64,000 bases of DNA from the NCBI GenBank assembly GCA_025618425.1, contig CM046838.1, forward strand, positions 17,227,129 through 17,291,128, read 5' to 3'. This stretch comes from Heliocidaris tuberculata (lineage: Eukaryota > Echinodermata > Echinoidea > Camarodonta > Echinometridae). Positions 1 through 50,949 of the stretch are shown here, in pieces; position 1 is the first letter of the stretch, and each line of letters begins with the position of its first letter. The position numbers and the translations under genes were made by a program. The notes under the pieces were generated by a model. The model made no database searches. It saw nothing but the letters and a program-made list of their open reading frames with translations, and was not told where the DNA came from.

Positions 1-49
1 GTAACTATGAGTGCCCACCGGCGTTGTGTTCGAGGAACACACCCCCCCC

Positions 50-69
50 CCCCCCACCCCACACACACA

Positions 70-158
<89 letters not shown>

Positions 159-172
159 ATATATATACATGT
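50..172. repeat. Compound microsatellite (CA)n-(TA)n
   Basis: A poly-C run is followed by a (CA)n tract and then a (TA)n tract of about 65 bp. The short ORFs across it (His/Thr-rich and Ile/Tyr-rich) are low-complexity artefacts. Confidence 0.95.
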
Positions 173-1414
173 ACATTAATCGACTGCATGGTCGCATACA
201 AGTGCCCCGTTTTGATTAACACATCAATGAGAACTGTATCCAGACATTATTTATAATATATAACCAAATACACAGACGGGCTTCATGTTGTACAACAATA
301 ACTGTTATGTATGCATGTATAGAGACAATAAAGCATTTTTTTCATTCACTGTGAGGTATACTATACTATACTCTGCACCGAACGTATTTCTTATAATAAT
401 ATGTCTCGAGAAAGACTCTCGCATACGATCAAAATTATACTAGCAAATAATTATGGAACGTTCGAAGCTCCATAACAACGAAAAGGTCATTTCTTTTGAA
501 AATTTGACACAAAATAAACATCGTACCCAGTAAACCATAAAGATGATGCCTTTTCAATGGCAGCTACAACGCATATTTGAAATTTCAAACTGCAACATCA
601 ACATGGATCTCGCTCCAGTATGCTCTTTTTTTTTTTTTTTTGCTTTGCCATTGCCAATATTATGATGCCATTTGGGGTATTTCACACCCCAAATTTTGTC
701 ATTTATCTTTTCAAAAGTAAACTGCTAGTACTAATGTATAGTCACTGTAGAAGTTACTGGTTTTTAGCAATTTTGCTGACATTTTCACAATGAAATTTTG
801 CAATGAGTATGTTCAGACAACCTCGCACTATGAAACAAGACAAAATAGGACTAAATGGATTACTTTGTCACGAGGGATATTGACAAAATGCAATAATTCA
901 TTTTTTAAATTATTATTCTGTTGACCTGTTTGAAATATTTAAAGATAAAAATAAAGTCTTGGGCAAATGCTCAAGACTATTTCGTGAAAAGAAAGAGATC
1001 TCGAAATACAAAATGCTAAAATGAAAACGGCAATTTTCTGAAATGTACCGCCCAATATGTAACGCTATAATTGAGTGTAATATGTCAGTTGGGGTTCTAA
1101 TTGGATTCACAAATCTTTTTCAACTTAATATCTTGATATGATTGTGATATGTACAAAATAATAATGCGTTCATTCAAATACACATCGAGCATAAAGGGAT
1201 ACAATTCATGATTAAAGCGAAAACAAACAACTGACTCTAAAAAACAAAATTGGGCTGAGTAAATTTTTAAAGCAAATAGTATCGTTCCGGAATATTTATC
1301 TTAAAAAGTCACTATTTATGTTGTTTGTGGTTTCCGAAATTCGGGTCAATGCGTTTCCAGTAAAGGAATGCTGTGACTATAGATAGCTCTGTCCTACGGT
1401 TCTCTTCACAAAAG
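173..1414. other. No gene recognised
   Basis: AT-rich sequence with a poly-T run near 630. I see no exon with conserved protein content and no RNA gene here. Confidence 0.6.
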
Positions 1415-1529
1415 GTTGTCTTCCGATGGTGTTAAAGCCCATTTGTGACAGTGCTCGACCAGGGAAATAGTTACCTTTCCCTGGCTCGACTATAACCATT
1501 ATAAGGCACCACCATCCGAAAGACACAAC
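1415..1529. repeat. Nested hairpin (fold-back), about 115 bp
   Basis: The ends GTTGTCTTCCGATGGTG and CACCATCCGAAAGACACAAC are near-complementary. Inside is a second hairpin, TCGACCAGGGAAA...TTTCCCTGGCTCGA. It could be a short MITE or a structured RNA; the sequence alone does not decide. Confidence 0.55.
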
Positions 1530-1995
1530 TCGAATTAGAACGCGGCCGTACATTTAACTATTGGACCGGCCCACAGTCTACACGAAATATTTAAAACTTA
1601 CATTGATTGCCCGTATACATTCTAAGAACTATAGTTTCAGGTTCAGTTTAAGTTTATTGTTTCATATTGCACATTTACAGTGCTTTTACAGTATAAATGG
1701 TACAAACAATATAAATGTTACATATAAGATAAATGGTATACAAGCAAACATGAAATCTATTGTCAGAAAAAATAAAATAAAAGAAGGTGAGTACCTCATA
1801 CGTATATACGTTTGCATGCAGTATTAATTGAAAAGACTGAGATAGAATAAAAATGAAATATGGAGAAGCATAAGGAGAAAGCTACGCTTGTGAGTTATAT
1901 AGGCTCCAAAGTGTAATAAGATTCATAATAGTCTTTAAAAAAAACTAGTGGGAACGAGCAATGCATGATACAGCAATATGAGTATATAAGTAAAA

Positions 1996-2672
1996 TTATT
2001 GTGTAGCAGTAATCGAATTTGCATTCAAAGAAATGGTATTGGATGGTAGCGTCACTTTCATTACAACAATATCATAACAGTTAACATTATTTGGATAAAA
2101 AAGCATTTCATGTACGCTGTGGCAATTTCTGATGCATACCGAAGTGCTGACATGATGCATTTTCTCAATATTTACCGATGGCTTACCACAAAGCGCTGCA
2201 TTAAAAAAAATACATATAAAACAGCCATGCAACCACGTATCCACCATTGAAACGGGATTATGAAGTCAACATTTCAGTATAAATGAATAGAACATTATCA
2301 ATATGCAGAAAAAAAGACATCTCCAAGCACCCAGCGAGGAGTGACAGCATTTTCAAAATGTCGAATCTCTCTATGCTTTATCCAACGCCATCAGAATTTA
2401 AGAGTGATAAGGGTTGCATCCATGCAGGAAAATAAATTTTAGATTTACCATTTTGAAATGCTGTCACTTCTAGGACCTTCTAAAGATATTTTTAACAATT
2501 AAGCTTTTAGAGTGTGGCAGAAATGCGGAGGTTTGAATTGTTCGAATAAGAAATGCATAGCAATGGCTTTAACAGAATATAATAAGTGATAATGATTTTA
2601 CCGGTTACTGTTGTGAATAGGAGAATGAAAGCAGTGAACACCTGACGTCGGTAGAGACCCATGGTAGACAAT
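1996..2672 (-). CDS. Probable two-exon gene for a small secreted cysteine-containing peptide
   Basis: Minus strand. Exon 1 runs 2672 to 2602: a polypyrimidine tract and CAG acceptor precede it, the start codon is at 2660-2662 in an ACCATGG context, and it ends at a GTAAAA donor (phase 1). Exon 2 runs 2195 to 1996, after a T-rich AATGCAG acceptor, and ends with TAA at 1996-1998. The joined frame is open and gives 86 aa. Residues 1-21 look like a signal peptide: two Arg at 5-6, then a hydrophobic core (FTAFILLFTTV) and a small residue before LCGKPS. The mature part, about 65 aa, has four Cys spaced C-X17-C-X3-C-X14-C. I do not recognise the family. The acceptor before the start codon implies an upstream non-coding exon further right. 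An alternative is a chance splice pair, but both junction signals and phase agree. Confidence 0.45.
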
Positions 2673-2871
2673 CTGAAGAAAAAAAAAAGACATTAAAAAC
2701 CTCATATCCAAAACCGTTTCATTCCTGATCAAAGTTCATCACTCTTTGTGCACGGTCATTGTAAGCATCAAAGATCAGTATATAGTCAGGAGTGACACAG
2801 TTAGTCCTAGCATGGTCCTAGAGTCTGTTGGTCCTCCCCAGACATATTCATTCCTTTTTTGTATGCTCCTG

Positions 2872-3582
2872 CACTGTAAAAAAAAATGCGACATGTGACA
2901 TGTTTATTTCTGTGACAGATTTAAAACACTGCGACGTGTTTATATATTGTACGGGTTTAAGAGCTAAACACATGTGTTTAAGAGCTAAATACATGTGCCT
3001 ATTTTTTCATCTTTCAGAACGCCTTAGGTGTTTACTAGATAAACATGTTTACCTTTTAAATGGTTCCAATGTATAGGCTAAACACCAAATGTTTACACCT
3101 TAATCATTTAGTGTTTACACCTGTTTAAATACTAAACAGTGTGTGTGATTATGGTGTAAACACCACGTGTTTATATATTGTAGCTAAGTTAAGAGCTAAA
3201 CACATTCTGTGCTTATTTTCATCACGCCTAGGTGTTTATTAGATAAACATGCTTACCTTTTAAATGGTTCTAATGTATAGGCTAAACGCCAAATGTTTAC
3301 ACCATAATCACACACACTGTTTAGTATTTAAACAGCTGTAAACACCAAATGATTATTTTGTAAACATTTGGTGTTTAGCCTATACATTAGAACCATTTAA
3401 AAGGTAAACATGTTCATCTAGTAAACACCTAAGGCGTGCTGAAAGATGAAAAAATAGGCACATGTGTTTAGCTCTTAAACACATGGGTTTAGCTCTTAAA
3501 CCCGTACAATATATAAACACGTCGCAGTGTTTTAAATCTGTCACAGAAAAGTGTTTAGAAACTAAACAAATTTTTTAAAGTG
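2872..3582. repeat. Fold-back element made of GTGTTTA/TAAACAC words
   Basis: The left arm (about 2912-3150) and right arm (about 3310-3546) are inverted copies, both carrying CTGTGACAGATTTAAAACA at the outer side. The tips read CACTGTAAAAAAA and TTTTTTAAAGTG, a short terminal inverted repeat. Non-autonomous, no coding capacity, and no clear target duplication seen. Confidence 0.8.
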
Positions 3583-5278
3583 AAAGGGTTGGGTTTAGGG
3601 GTAGTGTTTGGCATAGAGACACCCTTAACCTAATTTTTTTTTACCCCCTGCATGATGACGCATATTAATTTTAGGAAACTATTGCGTTATCGTTGGAGTA
3701 GCGGTACGTAGAGCTAAAAGGGTGCATGTGACCGCACTATACAGTGGTCGATGATTTGTTTCACTAAATATGAAAAATTTGTGATGATTGACCGGCTAAT
3801 AAATAATAAACTAAACTAAAATATTTCATGTGACTAAATTCTTTTCATAGGATATAGATCAATGATACCTTTTCCAAAGACTTGCAAAATAATTATTGAC
3901 ACCAAGGCGACAGTATTGGATATAGGTTATAATTACATCGTAATTGCTTATACATTGGCTACAACTAGTATAAAAAAAATAAAAAACAAAACAAAACAAC
4001 TAACGGAGGACCGCAATAAACACAGATTTATAAAATAAATTTATCCGATGGAAATACAATTTTATCTTACTAATTTTACTTCTTCTGTGTTTCATGCGGC
4101 TGTCCTACATAATATATTGTAGGCCTGACAGCTATATCTCAAACTGGACATGCTGGAAGTCTTTTTGCGCATGTGTTCATTTTTCACTTGACCTATTCTG
4201 AAGAGATTCTTTTCACGCTGTTAAAAACTATGTGCTGGTATGTTTCTATTACACAATATTGTGTATATCTGTTAACGTGACTATTTTCAGACACGTTTGT
4301 CACATTGTCAGTTTTCATTTTTGTAAAAAAGCTATACATATAGAAGGGGAAAATTGACACTGTAATATCAACACGACCAAGTTTGTTATATAAAGCCTCA
4401 GTGGATGTAGACAAGTCATGTAATTAAATGGAATATAATCCATATAAAGAAATGGTGATAATGGTAATTATCAATAATAAACAACAATAACACAATAATA
4501 ATAATGATGATAATGAAGTAATGATACGCATGATACATGCATGACAACATACATGACATAAGAGTGAGATATGTCATGTGTGAAAAGCGTCATATAGTCA
4601 TGTAAATAAGCAACTCCAACAACAATCAACTAAAATGATAAAAACTGCTACTTTGTTTATTATAGGGGAGTAAAGCTCCTTGAGTCGTTAAATACATGTT
4701 GACGGAAAAGCGAATAGTAACAACCAGAAAGAGAACGCGCACTTATTTGTACATATTTATATGAACAAGAAAGGCTGATTTAGCCACAGCTATTTACCTT
4801 CTATCATTGTAATATGATCACGAGAGTATGATCATCATTTTGGTTCCATCAGCTGAGAGTACGTTATAAATATTCAGCGAATATCGAATAGTTAAATGTA
4901 GAAGTGTTTTTAAAAAGTATTAACACTTACTCAGCTGAGTATCCTGGAACACGAAGCTTCCCGTGTAATTATTTTTAGTCAGGTGATCGCTAGCATGTAT
5001 CTCTTAACGAGCAAGAAACTGATATAAAACTCAAATATGTCGCACTGGAACTTTTGAACAATAGTTCCAGATTTGTGCATCGCTCTATTTACATGATGAA
5101 TACGACAGGCTTATTGACGATTGCACGGTCACGGTACGGTTTAGTACCAGTTCAGCTTTGACGTCATGATATTATTATTTTTCTAATTCTCCACAGAAAA
5201 AAAAAAAAAAACTTATGAAAAAGGACCCCGTCGGAGTGTGGTAGGGTGCGTCACCGGGATGCCTGGCACTGCGTTGAA
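3583..5278. other. No gene recognised
   Basis: AT-rich non-coding sequence without conserved ORFs. If the small secreted-peptide gene is real, part of this may be its upstream intron or promoter. Confidence 0.5.
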
Positions 5279-5514
5279 ATTATTTCACAGAGAAGCCCAA
5301 AAAAAAAAGTCATGATTGTTATGATGTCCACGAGTTGGCATAATAAGATGACGCAAAAATTAAACGAGAAAAGTTCATGCAAGCTGAATAAAAGAAGTGT
5401 TGATTGCAAAGCATGAAACTTTTCTTGTTTAATTTTGCGGCATCATCTTATTATGCCAAAACGTGGACATCATATTGGTAACAATCATGACTTTTTTGGC
5501 TTCTCTGTGAAATA

Positions 5515-5516
<2 letters not shown>
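5279..5516. repeat. Palindromic MITE, 238 bp
   Basis: ATTATTTCACAGAGAAGCC at the left is matched by GGCTTCTCTGTGAAATAAT at the right. The arms continue inward (GTGGACATCAT..., TCTTATTATGCCA...) with a few mismatches and a small loop near 5400. An (AT)n tract of about 40 bp follows at 5517-5557. Confidence 0.85.
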
Positions 5517-5560
<44 letters not shown>

Positions 5561-5794
5561 AGTTTCATTCCAAAAGGAGCTAAATCCACATTTAGCATTT
5601 TTGAGTAAATTAAGTTTTCTTTATTATCCACTTTCCCTTGTCCACTGTAACTTTATTATGATATATATGATAGGGCTATGATTGTCTTAGATTAATTAAA
5701 TCAAGTTCTTAAAAATCTAGCTATCAAATTAAATTTTTAAAAAGTTTTTATTATTCTAATTTCCATGGATTTAGCTCCTTTTGGAATGAAAACT
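5561..5794. repeat. MITE with TTTCATTCCAAAAGGAGC termini, copy 1
   Basis: The left end carries TTTCATTCCAAAAGGAGC followed by TAAATCCA; the right end carries the inverted complement. The interior is AT-rich and non-coding. Confidence 0.75.
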
Positions 5795-5971
5795 TAGTCA
5801 GATATCTATTTCTGCATATTTAAAGACGTTTAACAATTAGAATTCAACAGGAAACACATTAATATTGATAGCAGAGTACATTTTACATTCTTTTCTGATG
5901 TTTATTTGTTGAGAATTAAAAATCTTTTAAAAATAATTTCTTATCTTTACTAAAGACGGGGATTTTTCGAT

Positions 5972-6164
5972 ATTTCATTCCAAAAGGAGCTAAATCCAAA
6001 ATATTCATAAAAATATTAAAACTCGGTCAATTTAATATGTAAAAATCTTGCACTGATGATGTAGGCTAGTAGCCACAACATGTGCTTAAAAATCTTATAA
6101 CACAGCTTTAGGAAATGTGGTTATAAATGACCACTGTGGATTTAACTCCTTTTGGAATAAAACC
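5972..6164. repeat. MITE with TTTCATTCCAAAAGGAGC termini, copy 2
   Basis: Same terminal inverted repeat as the element 180 bp to the left, slightly degraded at the right end (ACTCCTTTTGGAATAAAACC). The interior differs. Confidence 0.7.
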
Positions 6165-7720
6165 TAAATTTGTAACATATAATTATGATACAAGGTCTAT
6201 CTCGATATGAGCGATTTAACTACATGTTCATGTATATCCTTATTATCCATAAATATATATTCATAGGATCAGGTTTCACTTAAACATTAATGTAAGAAAA
6301 AGAACAAAAAGAACAAACAAAGACCTATTTATAGACTAACCGTAAGAAGATAAACTTGAAATATGTCTTAAATTTGGTAACAAACAGCAAAATACATGTC
6401 GTTTGTAGATCATTTTACTATAGCGCCATCTTGTGAACAATATTCATCCATGAAAAGAGTACTAAGTAAGTCATTCAACAAGTTCCAAAACTTCTTTATT
6501 GAGAGAAGAGAAATTCAGCTTTTGGCTCTACCGTATTCTTTGGAGGAAATGAAAAATATTATTTTCTACCATTCAACAATCTATTTTGTTAATTTCCAAA
6601 GATAGATAACTTGGGGAAACTGCTCAAACCCCTTTCCGATTCATTTCTGTTTACCTACATGTGTATGTCTGATCACAGTGACGTATCCACTATACTGAGG
6701 CGGTTTTTTGTTTTTTGTTTGTTTGTTTGTTTAATTGTTGTTGTTGTTGGGGGGGGGGGGGTTTGGTTCTGTTTTTTTTTTCTGTTTTTTTTTTTTTTGT
6801 CTGTGCTGTGCTCCTGTTTTATGTTGCTTTTTGTTCCAGTCATCGCCTGCAGAAGAAAATAGCGACATTTTTGTTTAAAAGGTACGTCGCACTGATGTCA
6901 GGCTCCGGATCATGCTCGACAGCCAGGGGCGTCGATTTTCTCATCCTCATCATGGGGGGGGGGGGGGGGGGTCGGGGGAGGGGCAGTGGTGGTCACTTAT
7001 ACTAAAATCATTGAGAGGCACCCGTCTTACTCGGAAAATTTAATGCGAATTTACGCAGCCACTGAAGTTAGGAGAGGGTGCGGGAAGGGGAGTTATCGTC
7101 AGTTCTTTTCTTATCCCCCCCCCCCCCTTGTTTAGCAATTCTGAGCAGAGATATAAAGTGTTCCCCATTATCTAACGGTCACTTTTTGAAGCAGCTAGGG
7201 ACTTGTACAAAAAGGCCTATCATTCACGATAATCCTCCAGTTGACCACACTATTTGGCATAACACCTGCTGAGAACAAGGGCAATGAACTCACTTGCTAT
7301 AGGGGGCCTACAATTTAAGCATCTTTCTTGCTTCTATATATTATGATACGTGGATTGTGATGTAGGCCTACCGTGGAAGGGGCAAGCGGGAAGGTAGGGG
7401 GGAGAGAGAGAGAGAGAAGGGAGAAGGGATGGCGGATGTGAGAAGAAGAAGGAAGTAGGCCTACCCCATTCAAAGGCCATCTGCTAGATCGCTCTGTTCC
7501 CTCGCATCCACTTATCAAAACAGCCACGCCCCCTCCCCATCCCTCCGTCCATATGACGACTAGACTGGAAAAATCGCAAGGCTGTCGGTGATGTTATGAC
7601 ATGATAGTTCGCTATCCGAAGGCATGCTGCTACTAAGAGAAGGAGGAGCTGAGGGAGGGGGGGGGGGATTTCTAAGAACTGTATGGGCTCAATTAACACT
7701 AATATAATTGAATTACATTT
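6165..7720. other. Low-complexity, poly-G/poly-T rich, no gene recognised
   Basis: Contains G runs near 6750, 6955 and 7660, GTTT/GTT repeats, and a purine-rich GAGAGA tract near 7400. The ORFs here come from homopolymers. Confidence 0.6.
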
Positions 7721-9289
7721 TACGGAAGCTTTAAAGTGCCATTCTACTTGACGAGATGGTGAGATATTTTATCTTGTCAAGTCGACTTACTAGCCTTATC
7801 ATGTCGACTTATCAACTTTGTAAGTCGACATGGCGACAAAAATTATCTTGCCAAGTCGACTTCTAAAAAGTTTCATGTTGTCATGGCGACATAAGGTATC
7901 TTGCCAAGTCGACTTCTAAAAAGTTACATGTCGTCATGATGACATAAGGTATCTTGCCAAGTCGACTTATAAAAAGTTACATGTCGTCATGTCGACATAA
8001 GGTATCTCGCCAAGTTGACTTCTTAAAAGTTACATGTCGAAATGGCAACATAAATTATCTTGCCAAATAGACTTCTAAAAAGTTACATGTCGACATGGCA
8101 ACATGTTACTTTTTAGAAGTCGACTTGGCAAGATAATTTATGTTGCCATGTCGACATGTAACTTTTAAGAAGTCGACTTGGCAAGATACTTTATGTTGCC
8201 ATGACGACATGTAACTTTTTAGAAGTCGACTTGGCAAGATACCTTATGTCATCATGACGACATGTAACTTTTTAGAAGTCGACTTGGCAAGATAATTTAT
8301 GTTGCCATATCGACATGTAACTTTTTAGAAGTCAACTTGGCAAGATACCTTATGTCGCCATGACAACATGTAACTTTTTAGAAGTCGACTTGGCAAGATA
8401 ATTTTTGTCGCCATGTCGACTTGTAAACAAAGGTGATAAGTCGACATGATAAGGCTATAAAGTCGACTTCAGTGGCGGATCTACGGGGGGCTTTAGGGGG
8501 TTTAAACCCCCCCCCCCCCTTGGGCTGCCAAGTAAACATTTATTTGGGCAAAAAAGAGAAAAAAACAGAGCATGCAAGTATGCTTAAAATCGCAAGCTAG
8601 CAACCCTAAAAATGAAAAATCTCCCTACTGTAGGAGGGGGGATACCCCCCTCCCACACCCTCCCCCCTCGCTCGTTTCGCTCGCTTCCAAGTAAACATTT
8701 ATTTATTTGGGCAAAAAAGAGAAAAAATAGAGCATGCAAGTATGCTTAAAATCGCAAGCTAGCAACCCTAAAAATGAAAAATCTCCCTACTGTGGGAGGG
8801 GGGATACCCCCCTCCCACACCCTCCCCCTCGCTCGCTTCGCTCGCTTTCAAGTAAACATTTATTTGGGCAAAAAATAGAGCATGCAAGTATGCTTAAAAT
8901 CGCAAGCTAGCAACCCTAAAAATGAAAAATCTCCCTACTGTGGGAGGGGGGATACCCCCCTCCCACACCCTCCCCCCTCGCTCGCTTCGCTCGCTTTCAA
9001 GTAAACATTTATTTGGGCAAAAAATAGAGCATGCAAGTATGCTTAAAATCGCAAGCTAGCAACCCTAAAAATGAAAAATCTCCCTACTGTGGGAGGGGGA
9101 TACCCCCCTCCCACACCCTCCCCCCTCGCTCGCTTCGCTCGCTCGGGCTCGGTCTCTACGCTCCCTCGCAATACCCAGCTCAGCCCCTCAAACCCCCTCC
9201 TTGGAAAAAAGCTAGATCCGCCCCTGGACTTGACAAGATAAAATATCTCGCCATCTCGTCAAGTAGAATGGCACTTTAAAGCTTCCGTA
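7721..9289. mobile_element. Large fold-back transposon with long terminal inverted repeats and 53-bp tandem units
   Basis: The ends are long inverted repeats of about 65 bp, starting TACGGAAGCTTTAAAGTGCC and continuing through the GACGAGATGG segment. Inside, 53-bp units containing CTTGCCAAGTCGACTT and ACATGTCG run in one orientation to about 8103, then in the opposite orientation to about 8465, so the whole is one large palindrome. A second element (8470-9226) has inserted near the right end. Flanks TACATTTT and AGCATTTT may be a decayed 8-bp duplication. No transposase ORF. It ends about 450 bp before the DPYD start codon. Confidence 0.85.
8470..9226. mobile_element. Nested non-autonomous DNA element with 5-bp target duplication GACTT
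   Basis: Ends CAGTGGCGGATCTA and TAGATCCGCCCCTG form an inverted repeat, flanked on both sides by GACTT (8465-8469 and 9227-9231). The interior holds four copies of a 150-160-bp tandem unit that includes AAGTAAACATTTATTTGGGC and a GGGGGGATACCCCCC hairpin. Confidence 0.8.
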
Positions 9290-9740
9290 GCATTTTATGA
9301 CGTCGTCTACCTGGCACTATTCCAAAATGCAAAACAATAAATCGATTGGAAGATATCGGCGAGCTCAGGAGCGCTACACGTTCAAGTCGTTATAGTAATT
9401 TAAAGTCATTAAAGTCAGATAAAAAGATTGTGTTATTGAATGGGTTGAGAAATAATCACATGATGGGTACTGAAAATGAAAAATATATACTTTTATCAAT
9501 GGGCTCTGTTTAGGACTCAGATTAAATCATAATATTCTCTTCTTTTCTTAAAAGCACAATAATTGCTAGTTTACATAATACAAGGCACAGAAGTCTGAAT
9601 AGAGGCTAAATCCATCTCATTAGCTGATCTGAGTAGACTCAGGCCAAGAGGCTTAGTCTATCTCGTTATTGTCTTGGATTTTGAAATTTTAAGTCAATTG
9701 TGATTAATTTTAATTAGCAGAAACGTGTGGAATCAAAACA
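9290..9740 (+). promoter_or_regulatory. Presumed DPYD promoter and 5' UTR region
   Basis: Sequence between the fold-back element and the DPYD start codon. I see no convincing TATA box at a useful distance. The start context is AAAACAATGG. Placement is inferred only from position. Confidence 0.35.

Positions 9741-50949
<41,209 letters not shown>

Noticed and set aside
6611..7005. Phe/Val/Gly-rich ORFs
   Set aside because: Generated by T and G homopolymer runs.
7780..8465. Regular 53-bp repeats that could suggest a CRISPR-like array
   Set aside because: Units are contiguous without unique spacers, change orientation at the centre, and the genome is eukaryotic.
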